Assembly (NCBI GenBank): GCA_013178125.1
Contig: JABLXJ010000006.1
Coordinates: forward strand, 92,631-156,630
Direction of reading: 5' to 3'
Length of the DNA stretch: 64,000 nt
From: Bacillota bacterium
GTDB lineage: Bacteria; Bacillota; SHA-98; Ch115; JABLXJ01
Shown here: one piece after another, positions 15,575-25,112 of the stretch
How the letters are laid out: each line of letters opens with the position of its first letter
How positions within the stretch are numbered: position 1 is the stretch's first letter
Made by a program: the position numbers and the translations under genes
The notes under the pieces: generated by a model
The model's database searches: none
What the model saw: the letters and a program-made list of their open reading frames with translations, nothing else
Told to the model about the DNA's origin: nothing

Positions 15575-16348
15575 CTATTTCCCTCTTGCATTCCCACACG
15601 AGCAATCTCGCTCCCGGGGCATGATATCGATCGCCCGCATGATGTAATCCCTGAGCCTCCTGGAGCTCTCATTCATGGCATCCACAACCTCGGTATGGGT
15701 CAGGGGCGTCTTCGAGATGCCAGCCGCAAAATTCGTCACAATTCCTATAGCCCCGTAGCAGAGGCCCGCTTCCCGCGCCAGGACCACCTCGGGCACGCCG
15801 GTCATCCCCACGACGTCACCGCCCAGCATCTTGAACATGCGGATCTCAGCCGGTGTCTCAAACCTGGGCCCCTCAGTCGCGACGTAGCAGCCGCTCTCGT
15901 GGGGCGCGAAGCCTAGCTCGCATCCTGCCCTGATCAGGCACTCTCTCATCGAGGAGCAATAAGGCTGGGTGAAATCGGTGTGAACAACCCTCCCATCCTG
16001 GCCATCGAAGAATGTCGATTCCCTCCCCTTCGTGAAGTCCAGGAACTGGTCGAGGATGACGAAGTCTCCCGGCCTCATGGACGGATTCAGCGAACCCACG
16101 GCCGATGTTGCTATTACCTGATCAACTCCGATATCCTTGAGCGCGCGGATATGCGCCCGGTAGTTCACCTTATGAGGGGGGACGGAGTGGGTCCAACCGT
16201 GCCTCGCGATAAAGACTACGTCCGCGCCCCTGCAATGCCCGGCCCTGACCTCTACCTCGCCATAAGCTGTGGCCACCCTCACTGTCTGGATGTCCTCCAA
16301 AATGCCGGGATCATATACCCCGGTGCCGCCTATTATCCCTACCTTCAT
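15575..16348 (-). CDS. mtnP: S-methyl-5'-thioadenosine phosphorylase
   Basis: Splits methylthioadenosine with phosphate into adenine and methylthioribose-1-phosphate. About 257 codons starting at MKVGIIGGTGVYD; the frame is open 33 bases further up but the GAAGGTG site fits this ATG. Features: the phosphate-binding GGTGVYD start, ARHGWTHSVPPHKVNYRAH (about 49-67), ATEGPRFETPAEIRM and the purine-site MTGVPEVVLAREAGLCYG. The family also includes hypoxanthine- or MTI-specific forms; because an MTA deaminase is in the same operon, MTI is a possible real substrate. First gene of the mtnP-mtnA-mtaD unit. Confidence 0.93.
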   Translation of the reverse strand: MKVGIIGGTGVYDPGILEDIQTVRVATAYGEVEVRAGHCRGADVVFIARHGWTHSVPPHKVNYRAHIRALKDIGVDQVIATSAVGSLNPSMRPGDFVILDQFLDFTKGRESTFFDGQDGRVVHTDFTQPYCSSMRECLIRAGCELGFAPHESGCYVATEGPRFETPAEIRMFKMLGGDVVGMTGVPEVVLAREAGLCYGAIGIVTNFAAGISKTPLTHTEVVDAMNESSRRLRDYIMRAIDIMPRERDCSCGNARGK

Positions 16349-16457
16349 CACCTTCACAGTATGACCCGCCCCATACAACACGATATAACCTGCCGCATAT
16401 AGCCCGTCTCCACCTTATCGCCCACCCCGCTCCTCCACTCATCCAGTTTATTTTATT

Positions 16458-16540
16458 TAGGGCTCAAACTTAGGGCTCAAAATCTCCTTTGCTTTTGCTT
16501 TATTTTATCTACGGCCTTCATCTAAGGCTCAAAATCTCCC
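16458..16540. repeat. Degenerate duplication of the TPR gene's 3' end
   Basis: On the minus strand the end of the TPR gene (GGGAGATTTTGAGCCTTAG) is repeated after its stop as GGAGATTTTGAGCCCTAAG and again, shortened, as TTTGAGCCCTAAA. This suggests slipped duplication at the gene end. Confidence 0.5.
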
Positions 16541-17186
16541 TGCGGGCGTTCGGGGCCTTTAAAAACTCCACCGCCGCCGCAATGTACCAGCCCTTCTCTT
16601 TGTAAGCGAGGGCTAGCAGGAGATGTGTATATTCATTCCGGGGGTCCAGGTCGAGCGCCTTCTGCAGGGTTGAAATCGCATCATCAAGCCGGCCCACCCG
16701 GGCATAAGCCACAGCCAGATAATGTTTGACCCACACGTTCCTGCTATCAACATCCGCCAGGCTCTGGAAACATGAGAGCGCTTCCGCATACCTGTCAAAG
16801 GCATAGTAGGTGAAGGCCAGGTAGTTGAGGGCGAAAATATCCCTGGGATTGCGCCTGAGCGAATCCTCGCCTTCGAGGGTTATCTGCCTGCAAAAGGTCT
16901 CGTAATCCGCCCTGGCGAGCAACTTGAATTCATTGTTGGCGTCGACTATCCTTCCCGTATTCGCATAAGCGATGGCGAGATTGAGATGCGCCCTGAGGTC
17001 AGTGTCGCTTGCGCACCTGTTGGCATCTATGATGCTCTGCCAGTTTACGGCGCTCGCAAGGCACGCAGACCCGGGGCTGGTTGCCATCGCCGTGGAAATT
17101 AGAGTCAACAGGGCTATAACGAGCCCTGTCACGCGAACCAACGTCAGGAACCCGGCGTTCCACCTGGTGGACCGGGCCTCCAGCAT
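16518..17186 (-). CDS. Exported TPR-repeat protein
   Basis: A 222-residue protein with an N-terminal signal or anchor (hydrophobic about 14-35, ending TAMATSPGSA), then helical TPR-type repeats: LRAHLNLAIAYANTGRIVDA (64-83), FALNYLAFTYYAFDRYAEAL (about 117-136), VWVKHYLAVAYARVGRLDDA (152-171) and YTHLLLALAYKEKGWYIAAA (about 187-206). Three or four repeats suffice for a protein-binding scaffold at the membrane surface. It starts 25 bp after the aminotransferase stop on the same strand and is probably co-transcribed, though no functional link is evident. The specific role is unknown. Confidence 0.75.
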   Translation of the reverse strand: MLEARSTRWNAGFLTLVRVTGLVIALLTLISTAMATSPGSACLASAVNWQSIIDANRCASDTDLRAHLNLAIAYANTGRIVDANNEFKLLARADYETFCRQITLEGEDSLRRNPRDIFALNYLAFTYYAFDRYAEALSCFQSLADVDSRNVWVKHYLAVAYARVGRLDDAISTLQKALDLDPRNEYTHLLLALAYKEKGWYIAAAVEFLKAPNARREILSLR

Positions 17187-17211
17187 GATCCACCCACCCC
17201 TTACAACTTAC

Positions 17212-18411
17212 TCACTCAGCCATGACTCGCCCGAGAGCAGCCTCGATCCGGTCCAGCCCGGCTTCAATCCGCTCCCTTGACGTAGCGTATGAAAAACGGA
17301 CAAAATCATTCGCCCCGAAGGCCGATCCCGGGACCACGGCCACCCTGGCTTCCGCAAGGAGCGCCTCGGCGAACGTCTCGGAATCCTTGACCACCGTCCC
17401 GCCCAGTTTCTTGCCATAGAGGCCGGATATGTCAGGGAAGGCGTAGAACGCGCCCCTCGGAAGGACACACCTCACCCCCGGGAGCTTATTCAGCCTCTCG
17501 ACCATATAATCCCTTCGCTGTTTGAATTCCCTGACCATGTTGCGCCTCGGCTCACCGGGCCCGAGCAGGGCTGCGATCGCCGCTTTCTGGGATATGGAGG
17601 GAGGGTTTGATGTCTGGTGGCTCTGCAAGTTGCTCATGGCCTTGATTATAGCCTTGTCGCCGCACGCGTAGCCGATTCGCCAGCCCGTCATCGCATGGGC
17701 CTTTGACACGCCATTCACCACGATCGTGAGCGACTTGATATCCTCGCCGAAGGATGCGATGCTCACATGCCGGGCATCATCATACACGAAATCCTCATAT
17801 ATCTCATCCGAAAGCACATAGATGCCGTGCTTGATCGCGATCCGGGAGATCTCCTTCAACGTCCCGGAATCCAGGACCGATCCTGTAGGGTTGCACGGGC
17901 TGTTCAGGATTATAAGCTTTGTCCGCGAGGTTATTGCCCCTTCAAGAGCCCCAGCCTTTAGGACAAAACCGTCATCCGGGGAGGTCTCTATGAAAACAGG
18001 CACCGCCCCGACCATCCTGACCATCTCGGGATAGCTAACCCAGTAAGGGCTCGGTATAATAACCTCGTCGCCCTCGTCGCAGAGGGCCTGAATCACGTTA
18101 TAGACAGAGTGTTTTGCACCGCAGGAGACTATCACCTGAGACGGCTCGTAAACCAAACCGTTCTCCTTCCGGAGCTTCTCGCAAATGGCCTCCTTCAGGT
18201 CAGCCGCCCCTGATGCCGGGGTATATTTAGTATAGCCGTGGTTTATTGCGGCTATAGCCGCCGCCTTTATGTGATCAGGTGTGTCGAAATCAGGCTCGCC
18301 GGCCCCAAAGCCTATGACATTCACACCGGCCTTTCGCAGCTCAGCGACGCGCGCGTCTACGCCGAGGGTCTTAGATGGGGCAATGCTCGATGCACGCTTT
18401 GCTAGCTTCAT
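17212..18411 (-). CDS. Aspartate-type aminotransferase (class I, PLP)
   Basis: A fold-type I, class I aminotransferase of the thermophile/Bacillus AspAT subgroup, transferring amino groups between aspartate and 2-oxoglutarate or related pairs. About 399 codons from the ATG; a TTG two codons earlier is also possible. Features: GFGAGEPDFDTPDHI, SPCNPTG with the cofactor-ring Asn, LSDEIYEDFVYDD with the cofactor Asp, and NGVSKAHAMTGWRIGY with the Schiff-base Lys. The specificity could extend to prephenate or aromatic substrates, as in this subgroup. Downstream is the TPR protein. The downstream methylthioadenosine operon lies further along the same strand, so a methionine-salvage aminotransferase role is possible but unproven. 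Confidence 0.88.
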   Translation of the reverse strand: MKLAKRASSIAPSKTLGVDARVAELRKAGVNVIGFGAGEPDFDTPDHIKAAAIAAINHGYTKYTPASGAADLKEAICEKLRKENGLVYEPSQVIVSCGAKHSVYNVIQALCDEGDEVIIPSPYWVSYPEMVRMVGAVPVFIETSPDDGFVLKAGALEGAITSRTKLIILNSPCNPTGSVLDSGTLKEISRIAIKHGIYVLSDEIYEDFVYDDARHVSIASFGEDIKSLTIVVNGVSKAHAMTGWRIGYACGDKAIIKAMSNLQSHQTSNPPSISQKAAIAALLGPGEPRRNMVREFKQRRDYMVERLNKLPGVRCVLPRGAFYAFPDISGLYGKKLGGTVVKDSETFAEALLAEARVAVVPGSAFGANDFVRFSYATSRERIEAGLDRIEAALGRVMAE

Positions 18412-18566
18412 TGTCAACTGCTCATCCCTTCCTCAAGATACTTCCTTAAAGATACCTCAAGATACCCCCTAAAATACCTGGCCATAGAATCCCTGGCCAT
18501 AGTTATGTTATCCCCAACCTTATCCCTAACCGCGCAGCTATTCTTAACCCTTTCGGGGTAGCCGCC

Positions 18567-18962
18567 CTATTTCCCCAGGACCTTGACCAGCACCTTTCGA
18601 AGCCTCGGCCCATCGAATTCGCAGAGGTATATCCCTTGCCAGGTTCCGAGGACGAGTCTCCCGTTCTCTATCAGGATCGTTTCCGATGCGCCCACGATGC
18701 TGGATTTTATATGGGCCGCCGAATTCCCCTCCATGTGGCTATACCCGGCATCGAATGGCACCACCCTCGCGAATTGAGCCAGGATATCCTTTTGAACGTC
18801 AGGGTCAGCCCTCTCGTTAATAGTTACCCCTGCGGTCGTATGCGGGACGAACACGACGCATATGCCATCCTTGATGCCGGACTTTACCACAATATCGCTT
18901 ACGAGAGATGTTATATCTCGAAGCTCTGTGCGCGCTCTCGTTTCGATAGTAAGCTCGCGCAT
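18567..18962 (-). CDS. YjbQ/UPF0047 family protein
   Basis: A 131-residue member of the YjbQ family, a compact beta-sandwich trimer. It shows the family signature CVVFVPHTTAGVTINERADPDVQ (in two parts: CVVFVPHTTAGV, TINERADPDVQ), then HMEGNSAAHIKSS with metal-ligand His residues, and LGTWQGIYLCEFDGPR near the end. Some members show weak thiamine-phosphate synthase activity when overproduced; the physiological role is unsettled. It ends 150 bp upstream of the aminotransferase and may be transcribed with it. Short imperfect repeats (CTCAAGATA, CTGGCCATAG) fill the space between them. Confidence 0.88.
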   Translation of the reverse strand: MRELTIETRARTELRDITSLVSDIVVKSGIKDGICVVFVPHTTAGVTINERADPDVQKDILAQFARVVPFDAGYSHMEGNSAAHIKSSIVGASETILIENGRLVLGTWQGIYLCEFDGPRLRKVLVKVLGK

Positions 18963-19428
18963 GGCCAGCCACCTGCCTTCGCCTCCGGGCCTCCGGATAG
19001 TCCCAAACCTGGTATTCTTGTATTATTCTACATACCCTGGCTAACTCCTTTATGATACATGATACATGTATCACAATCACCTCATAATCATCATAATCAT
19101 CTGTCCCATAAACAATAATCCCCTAAAATAATAGTCCTGTCCTCCAAATAATAGTCCTTATGAATAACTGCAATGAATAATAACACCGGAAACCCACCGG
19201 CAGGTATATCGTGAAATCATGCAGGAGTATCTAGCCGCCCGTCGAATAGAATGTCGGATAGAGTTTGGAACGAGCCCTGTTGCACTACCCGCTCAGCCAT
19301 AGTTGCATTATATAATATATAGTTGCATTATATTCAGCTACAACTGCATTATATAATGTCATAGTACTGATGTTATGCATAGATATGGCAAAAATATGGC
19401 GGATGGCCAGATTTGGAGGGATTTAGTG
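18963..19428. other. AT-rich intergenic region with repeats before transaldolase
   Basis: No gene. It contains AATAATAGTCCT twice (about 19125-19160) and three near copies of a TAGTTGCATTATAT unit (19299-19315, 19318-19334, and an altered copy at 19341-19358). Several TATAAT-like hexamers arise from the repeats (for example 19352-19357), so the plus-strand promoter of the transaldolase probably lies here, but no clean -35 pair can be fixed. Confidence 0.45.
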
Positions 19429-20073
19429 ATGAAGATATTTCTCGACACAGCAAATGTAACCGAAATCCGCACAGCATACAGCTGGGGCGCGATCGACGGC
19501 GTGACCACAAACCCAACACTTGTGTCACGCGAGGGCCGGAAATTTGAAGACGCCATCAAGGAGATATGCAGCATCGTCCCAGGCCCTGTGAGCGCTGAGG
19601 CTACGAGCCTGGATGCCGAGGGAATGATCAAGGAGGGGGTCCAGCTCTCCGGCTGGGCGCCGAATGTTGTTGTAAAGATCCCCATAACTGCTGAGGGGCT
19701 CAAGGCCGTGAGAGAGCTCTCGGCGCGCGGCATCAAGACGAATGTAACCCTCGTCTTCTCGCCCACCCAGGCACTACTCGCCGCAAAGGCGGGGGCGACC
19801 TATGTGAGCCCATTCCTGGGCCGCATTGATGACATAGCCCAGACCGGCATGGATCTCGTCAGGGACATCGTTACTATATTCAAGAATTATGGCTTCACCA
19901 CCCAGGTTATCGCCGCGAGCATCAGGTCGCCCCTCCACGTGGCCGATGCTGCAAAAGCCGGGGCGCATGTGGCCACGGTCCCATTTAAGGTGCTGGAACA
20001 GATGATAAAGCATCCTCTAACTGATATTGGTATCAAGCGCTTCCTTGATGATTGGAACAAGGTGCCGAAATGA
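19429..20073 (+). CDS. tal: Small (TalC-type) transaldolase
   Basis: Transfers dihydroxyacetone units between sugar phosphates in the non-oxidative pentose phosphate pathway. The start is ATG 19429, with GGAGGG eight bases upstream; 214 residues fit the short TalC/fructose-6-phosphate aldolase subfamily. The Schiff-base Lys is K83 in VVVKIPIT, and DTANV and TTNPTL form the barrel start. At the position where E. coli fructose-6-phosphate aldolase has Tyr131 this protein has Phe129 (SPFLGRIDD), the residue typical of true transaldolases, so transaldolase is the better call. It stands alone, convergent with copA. Confidence 0.9.
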   Translation: MKIFLDTANVTEIRTAYSWGAIDGVTTNPTLVSREGRKFEDAIKEICSIVPGPVSAEATSLDAEGMIKEGVQLSGWAPNVVVKIPITAEGLKAVRELSARGIKTNVTLVFSPTQALLAAKAGATYVSPFLGRIDDIAQTGMDLVRDIVTIFKNYGFTTQVIAASIRSPLHVADAAKAGAHVATVPFKVLEQMIKHPLTDIGIKRFLDDWNKVPK

Positions 20074-20091
20074 GCTACCAAGTCGCGCCCT

Positions 20092-20189
20092 CACGCGTAT
20101 CACGTAATAGGGCATCCCGTGGGGGAGGGTGAGCGAGCAGACTACTTGCTCACCCTCCCCATAGGACACTCTGCTACGTGATACGTGTG
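20092..20189. repeat. Nested inverted repeat between convergent genes
   Basis: Inner arms GGGGAGGGTGAGC (20122-20134) and GCTCACCCTCCCC (20148-20160) are a perfect 13-bp stem. Outer arms at 20092-20106 and 20175-20189 match in 14 of 15 positions. There is no T-run. It sits after the transaldolase stop and overlaps the last codons of copA, so it may act as a bidirectional terminator or transcript-end stabiliser. Confidence 0.6.
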
Positions 20190-22606
20190 GGGCGGAAGCC
20201 GCGAAGCCGGAGGCTGTTTGTAACAACAGATACTGAGCTCAACGCCATCGCCGCAGCAGCGATCATTGGATTCAACAGCAGACCGGTGAACGGGTAGAAG
20301 ACGCCTGCGGCGATGGGTATCCCCAGGGTATTATAGATAAACGCCCAGAAGAGGTTCTGCCTTATCGTTGCCATCGTCCTCCTGCTCAGCTGGATCGCCA
20401 TGACCACCCCGCGCAAGTCGCCGCTCATCAGGGTAACATCCGCGGCCTCCATTGCAATATCGGTGCCGGTGCCTATAGCTATCCCAACATCCGCCTGCGC
20501 CAGGGCCGGCGCATCGTTTATGCCATCCCCCACCATGGCGACCACCCTGCCTTCACGCTGGAGACTTTTTACCTCCTCCGCCTTATCCTGCGGCAGCACC
20601 TCGGCCAGGACCCTCTCAATCCCGGCCTCCCTGGCGATGGCTTCAGCTGTGCGCCTGTTATCACCGGTTATCATCACAACCTCGATACCCATCCTGCGAA
20701 GGGCTGCAACGGCTTCCCTGGAGCCAGGCTTAAGCGTGTCGGCAATGGCTATGACGGCGGCCAATTTCCCGTCAACAGCCACGAGGGTTGGAGTCTTGCC
20801 CCTGGACGATAAGGCATCCGCGGCGGGGCTCAGGCCTGAAAGATCAAGCTCCCGGGCGTCTATGCCGTTTTCCTGCAGGAATTTGATATTTCCAATGAGA
20901 ACATCATGGCCCTCCACCTTCGCGCGAATGCCGCGCCCGGGCACGGCTTCAAAGTCATGAGGTTCCGCAAGTTTCAGGCCCTGCGCCCCAGCCTTCGCCA
21001 CGATGGCCTGGCCAAGCGGGTGCTCGGAGGCCTTCTCGGCAGATGCTGCGAGCCTGAGGACCTCCCTGGCGTCCGGCTCCGGTTGGCCGCTTGAACCATC
21101 TGGATGCTCCCCCGGTCCGCTCCCCGGGCCGCCCCCTCGAGTATTTTCCAGGTCTTTCCCCAGGTCGACCGCTGGCGCCATGGCCGGCGCACCCGCGACT
21201 ACGATATCCGTGACCTCCGGCTCGCCCCTGGTCAGGGTCCCAGTCTTATCAAAAATTACCGTCTGGGCCCTGTGGACCCGCTCGAGGTGCTCGCCCCCTT
21301 TAAACAACACGCCGTTTTCGGCGCCCTTTCCCGTCCCGACCATTATGGCCGTCGGGGTCGCGAGCCCAAGCGCGCAGGGACAGGCGATGATGAGGACGGA
21401 TACGAAATTCAACAGGGCAAGGGTCAGGGGCGGCTCGGGCCCAAACAGCAACCACGCGAGGAAGGTAATTACTGCTACCGCAATGACAGCGGGAACAAAG
21501 ACGGCAGCCACCCTGTCAGCCAGTCGCTGTATGGGCGCCTTGGAGCCCTGGGCCTCCTCGACGAGCCTTATGATCTGCCCAAGAACAGTATCCCTTCCGA
21601 CCTTCGTCGCCTTGAACTTGAAGGTCCCTGTCTTATTGATCGTGGCGCCTACGACCTCATCCCCTGCATCCTTCTCCACTGGCAGGCTCTCGCCGGTCAG
21701 CATGGATTCATCAACGCTGGAGCGGCCCTCTATGACGACACCATCGACGGGTATTTTCTCTCCGGGCCTCACGATGATGATATCCCCGACCCCAACCTCC
21801 TCAACGGGTATGTCCATTTCCTGGCCGTTTCGCAGGACGCGGGCGGTTTTCGCCGCGAGGCCCATGAGCCTCTTTATAGCCTCAGAGGTGTGGCTCCGCG
21901 CAACAGCCTCAAGGTAGCGCCCCAGGAGGATCAGGGTTATTATTACTGCAGAGGTGTCGAAATAGACGCTCGGAGCCAGGCCGTGGCGGGTGAAAAGGCC
22001 GGGCAGGAACGTAATGACAGCGCTATAGAAATAAGCTGCCGAGGTCCCGACGGCCACCAGGACATTCATATCGGCCGACCCGTGCGACAGGGCGGCGATG
22101 GCGCCGCGATAAAAACGCATCCCCGACCAGAACTGCACTGGCGTGGCTAGAGCCAGAAGGACGAACCGGTCGGCGAGGAGCTTGGGAATCCACGGTGCCC
22201 ATTCACGCATGGCCCCGGCCATGATCAGGGCGGCAAGGACGCCGCTCACGAGGAGCTTCCCCTTTATATCCTCTAGCTCCCGCTCGCGTGCAAGCCGCTC
22301 GGCGTCCGCGCCGGCTCCCGGCTCAGCCAGTATATCGACCTCGAGCGGTTCGTAGCCTGCATCCCGGACAGCCTGGGATATCTCGGCCACCGAAACCTCC
22401 CGGGGGCGATACTCCACGGTGGCCCTCTGGGTGGCGAAGTTCACCTGGGCTTTCGCGACGCCGGGGAGGTCTGAGAGGGCTCTCTCGATTCGCGTTGCAC
22501 AAGAGGCGCAGCTCATGCCGGAGATGGGCAGGTCGATACGCGCCCGCGCCTCACTGGCGGCGCTACCGGCGCCCGCGCCGGAATTTATCTTGCGATCACG
22601 CGGCAT
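20174..22606 (-). CDS. copA: Copper-exporting P1B-type ATPase
   Basis: Pumps Cu(I) out of the cytosol using ATP. The 810 residues hold one N-terminal heavy-metal domain with MSCASC (31-36), eight membrane helices, the transport motif CPC in IIACPCALG, the TGES actuator loop (LTGESLPV), the phosphorylation site DKTGTLT, the nucleotide-site SEHPLG and [12 protein letters not shown]. Between DKTG and SEHP there is a low-complexity Gly/Pro/Ser stretch ([18 protein letters not shown]) that is longer than usual. No CsoR regulator or CopZ chaperone is adjacent. The stop lies within the outer arm of the downstream inverted repeat. Confidence 0.96.
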   Translation of the reverse strand: MPRDRKINSGAGAGSAASEARARIDLPISGMSCASCATRIERALSDLPGVAKAQVNFATQRATVEYRPREVSVAEISQAVRDAGYEPLEVDILAEPGAGADAERLARERELEDIKGKLLVSGVLAALIMAGAMREWAPWIPKLLADRFVLLALATPVQFWSGMRFYRGAIAALSHGSADMNVLVAVGTSAAYFYSAVITFLPGLFTRHGLAPSVYFDTSAVIITLILLGRYLEAVARSHTSEAIKRLMGLAAKTARVLRNGQEMDIPVEEVGVGDIIIVRPGEKIPVDGVVIEGRSSVDESMLTGESLPVEKDAGDEVVGATINKTGTFKFKATKVGRDTVLGQIIRLVEEAQGSKAPIQRLADRVAAVFVPAVIAVAVITFLAWLLFGPEPPLTLALLNFVSVLIIACPCALGLATPTAIMVGTGKGAENGVLFKGGEHLERVHRAQTVIFDKTGTLTRGEPEVTDIVVAGAPAMAPAVDLGKDLENTRGGGPGSGPGEHPDGSSGQPEPDAREVLRLAASAEKASEHPLGQAIVAKAGAQGLKLAEPHDFEAVPGRGIRAKVEGHDVLIGNIKFLQENGIDARELDLSGLSPAADALSSRGKTPTLVAVDGKLAAVIAIADTLKPGSREAVAALRRMGIEVVMITGDNRRTAEAIAREAGIERVLAEVLPQDKAEEVKSLQREGRVVAMVGDGINDAPALAQADVGIAIGTGTDIAMEAADVTLMSGDLRGVVMAIQLSRRTMATIRQNLFWAFIYNTLGIPIAAGVFYPFTGLLLNPMIAAAAMALSSVSVVTNSLRLRGFRPTRIT

Positions 22607-22981
22607 AGGTCAATCCCCCAATCCAGAAACTAAAGATGAGTGATAACCAAGGATAAGCGCAGTAAAGAAAAAATTCCAGTAAGAATGGTGATTTAAGGAT
22701 GCTGATTTTTCAGAGAATCCAATTCTAGATTCAACCATAGCATATCCGAGTTATAAGATCAACTATATCTGGATATTAATGGAATATAGCCCGGCTTGAT
22801 CTGGACATTCTTGATCTGGACATTAGTGAAATATGGCCTGGCTTGCGAAGGATAATCGCGCTGAAAGGCGAATACTAAAAGTCAAGCAGGGCTGGCAACC
22901 GTCCCGAGATCGCCAGGATCACCGGGATTACCAGGATTACGATGTTACATGTTAGCCCTGTATGCCTGTGAGGTGATAGCC
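22607..22981. other. Intergenic region with a 47-bp imperfect tandem repeat
   Basis: Divergent spacer between copA (minus) and queT (plus). A 30-base unit (CTGGATATTAATGGAATATA and following) at 22769-22798 recurs at 22816-22845 with a few changes, giving a period of 47. No promoter is certain. I looked for a preQ1 riboswitch before queT and saw none. Confidence 0.5.
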
Positions 22982-23458
22982 TTGTTCCGGATTCAGATTA
23001 AAGCTCTAACGCGCGCCGCCACAATTGCAGGCCTGTATGTTGTGCTTTGTTACGCGCTGGCGCCGATAAGCTTCGGGCCGGTCCAGCTCAGGGTGGCTGA
23101 AGCCCTGACAGTCCTCCCCATACTCTATGTCGAGGCCGTGCCCGCGCTTTTCATCGGATGTCTGCTCGCCAATATCATCGGCGGGCTCGGGCCATGGGAT
23201 ATCTTTGGCGGGAGCCTTGTTACGCTCATCGCCGCGGCGGTCACATATAGATTCCGCCATAGCGTTATTGCTTACCTGTCGCCCATAGTCTTGAATGGCC
23301 TGCTCGTCAGCGCATATCTGAGCGCAATATTCAAGGTCCCCTACGTAATCACCGCACTCAGCATAAGCGCCAGCGAGGCCATTGTCGTGCTCCTGATAGG
23401 CGTTCCCCTTATCAGGTACCTTCGCCGCAGGGGGACTCCTTATAAACAAAACCCGTAA
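22982..23458 (+). CDS. queT: QueT family queuosine-precursor transporter
   Basis: Substrate-specific S component of an ECF-type transporter, thought to import queuosine precursors. About 158 codons from TTG 22982, chosen because GAGGTGATAGC sits just upstream; the frame is open a little further back. The protein is almost all membrane helix (five or six), with the family motif PISFGPVQLRVAEALTVLP (about 31-49) and NIIGGLGPWDIFGGSLVTL (about 67-85). The ECF ATPases and EcfT are not in the window and are normally shared. No preQ1 riboswitch is seen, although it often precedes queT. Confidence 0.88.
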   Translation: MFRIQIKALTRAATIAGLYVVLCYALAPISFGPVQLRVAEALTVLPILYVEAVPALFIGCLLANIIGGLGPWDIFGGSLVTLIAAAVTYRFRHSVIAYLSPIVLNGLLVSAYLSAIFKVPYVITALSISASEAIVVLLIGVPLIRYLRRRGTPYKQNP

Positions 23459-23556
23459 GCAAAATAGAGATCCCGGGAGCGAAATTAAGATACAAACAGA
23501 ATTAGGAACAGAATTGGGAAAGACAGCAAGATATAAGGGTAAAGGAGGAATTCATA

Positions 23557-23745
23557 ATGCCTATAGTTCAAATCGAATTGTTTGAGGGGAGAACCACCGA
23601 TCAGAAGCGCAGACTGGTAGAGAGGGTCACAAACGCGATAGTAGAGTCCGTCAATTGCCCGCCAGAGGCCGTCACGATAATCTTACGTGAAATGAAGCCG
23701 GAGAACTATGCGAGCGCGGGGAGGCTCTGGACCGATCGCTCATGA
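23557..23745 (+). CDS. 4-oxalocrotonate tautomerase family enzyme
   Basis: A 62-residue tautomerase-superfamily monomer that assembles as a hexamer. After removal of Met the N-terminal Pro (MPIVQIELFEGRT) is the catalytic base. The second conserved region AVTIILREMKPENYASAG contains the Arg usually at position 39. The AAAGGAGGAATTCATA site fits the ATG. It follows queT by 98 bp. No aromatic-degradation genes are nearby, so as with many chromosomal copies the substrate is unknown. Confidence 0.88.
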   Translation: MPIVQIELFEGRTTDQKRRLVERVTNAIVESVNCPPEAVTIILREMKPENYASAGRLWTDRS

Positions 23746-24148
23746 GCGAGGCATAAAATATCCAATCACGCATGACGCCCAACCACGCATGCCTCGCCCG
23801 GGACCTCACGGCCCCGGTTTTTTCTACTACTACTTCTTCTCTCCCCCGATTCCCTTGCCACTCCTCCCCTCTTCCCGAAACTCCCCGAGTCCCTGTCCAT
23901 CCATTCCTACACCCCATGCCTGCATTACCAATATCCATATTAATATCCATTGATGCTCAATATTCAATGAAAGCCGGCGTACTGATAGTTTACGCGCAGA
24001 TAGGTTATTGTAACTGCCCGCAGGTAAAAATAATTACATGCCGTGGTTATAATCCAGCTTTGCTTTTGGTGTAATAGTATATAATAATAAATATCAAGAG
24101 ATAATAATTATTATAAACTTCCTAGCAGTCATACGGGGGAGATGTTAG
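23746..24148. other. Intergenic region with the perR promoter
   Basis: 23810-23900 is a pyrimidine-rich low-complexity stretch without a gene. From 23990 the DNA turns AT-rich, with a -10-like TATAAT at 24080-24085 and a PerR box at 24102-24116. Confidence 0.5.
24102..24116. promoter_or_regulatory. PerR box
   Basis: TAATAATTATTATAA matches the PerR consensus TTATAATNATTATAA at 13 of 14 informative positions. It lies 33 bp before the start of the Fur-family gene and just after a TATAAT, so autorepression is expected. Confidence 0.7.
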
Positions 24149-24577
24149 GTGGACACCTCAATGATTCTCCGGGAGCACGGCTTGCGGGTGACGCCGCAAC
24201 GCATAGCCATATACGAAGCCCTGGCGGGGACCAAAGAACACCCCAGCGTTGAGGCCCTTTACGACAGGCTTCGCCCGCATCACCCGGGTCTAAGTCTAAA
24301 TACGATATATAAGACCCTGCAGGCGCTCGTATCCGCCGGCCTCGTGCGCAAGCTCGCCACCCACGAGGATATGCACCGCTACGACGCGAATCCGAAGCCC
24401 CACACCCATATGGTATGTCTCCAGTGCGAGCGCATCGATGATCTGGATGGCGATGCTGATGAAAAGATTGCCGGCATCAAGGACCTGATCTCAGAGGATA
24501 CCGACTACGCCATCGTCGACCAGGACCTGTATTTCTATGGCTACTGCCCATCTTGCCGGGGGAAGCATCGCAAATGA
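24149..24577 (+). CDS. perR: Fur-family peroxide-type repressor (PerR-like)
   Basis: A 142-residue Fur-family repressor starting at GTG 24149 with GGGGGAG upstream. The N-terminal winged helix begins [19 protein letters not shown] and has the recognition helix region [16 protein letters not shown]. The C-terminal dimer domain has the regulatory-metal segment [18 protein letters not shown] and the structural zinc site formed by CLQC and CPSC. I assign PerR rather than Fur because a PerR box lies in its promoter and a rubrerythrin follows in the same direction. PerR senses peroxide by iron-catalysed His oxidation and releases DNA. Confidence 0.85.
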   Translation: MDTSMILREHGLRVTPQRIAIYEALAGTKEHPSVEALYDRLRPHHPGLSLNTIYKTLQALVSAGLVRKLATHEDMHRYDANPKPHTHMVCLQCERIDDLDGDADEKIAGIKDLISEDTDYAIVDQDLYFYGYCPSCRGKHRK

Positions 24578-24689
24578 ATATAATACGATCTTAGCGTTGA
24601 CCCGAAACCCGGGCCATCAAAATACAGCCCGACTTGCACTTGAATCAAATGAAGCCGGGCAAATCACAAATCAAGGGGAGGAAAGAACC

Positions 24690-25112
24690 ATGTTGGAGCT
24701 CGTGAATGAAAACAAGGTAGGAGTGTGCAAGGGAACGAGCCTGGAGGAAGCCGTAGAGATGAATTTCAGGGGAGAGACCGGCGAGGTCGGCATCTATCTT
24801 GCCATGGCCAGGCAAGCGGAGCGCGAGGGCTACCCCGAGGCGGCAGTCGTGCTCGAGAAGATCGCCTGGGAGGAGGCCCAGCACGCAGCCCACTTTGCCG
24901 AGCTGAACGGCAAGATATCCACGAGCACAAAGGAGAATATCGAGAGGATGCTCAAGGGCGAGCAGGGAGCAAACAAGGCAAAGAGGGAGAGCGCGGTAAA
25001 GGCCAAGGAGGATGGGATCGACCCGGCTCACGACTTCTTCGATGAGTCCTCTCGCGACGAGGGGCGCCACGCCCGCGCCCTGCAGGGCCTGCTTGACCGA
25101 TACTTTAAATAG
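24690..25112 (+). CDS. Rubrerythrin-type ferritin-like protein (no rubredoxin domain)
   Basis: A 140-residue erythrin-like diiron protein starting at ATG 24690 with GGGGAGGAAAG upstream. The ligands are visible as E in [22 protein letters not shown] (ExxH) and DEGRHARAL (ExxH). It lacks a rubredoxin domain, so electrons must come from a separate carrier. It lies 112 bp after perR on the same strand, downstream of the PerR box, and is probably part of the PerR-regulated peroxide defence together with the full rubrerythrin at 8.2 kb. Peroxidase is the expected activity. Confidence 0.88.
   Translation: MLELVNENKVGVCKGTSLEEAVEMNFRGETGEVGIYLAMARQAEREGYPEAAVVLEKIAWEEAQHAAHFAELNGKISTSTKENIERMLKGEQGANKAKRESAVKAKEDGIDPAHDFFDESSRDEGRHARALQGLLDRYFK

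Noticed and set aside
18116..18417. A second aminotransferase role in classical methionine salvage
   Set aside because: The enzyme is a general AspAT-type protein; the other downstream salvage genes are absent, so this link is only a possibility noted in the feature.
21003..22150. Long plus-strand open frames of about 300 and 350 codons opposite copA
   Set aside because: They are antisense to an unmistakable CopA, lack ribosome sites, and their translations look like the low-complexity Arg/Gly/Pro shadows common in GC-rich DNA.
22860..22981. A preQ1 riboswitch before queT
   Set aside because: No preQ1-I or preQ1-II consensus (no A-rich tail pairing with a C-rich stem) could be found by eye.
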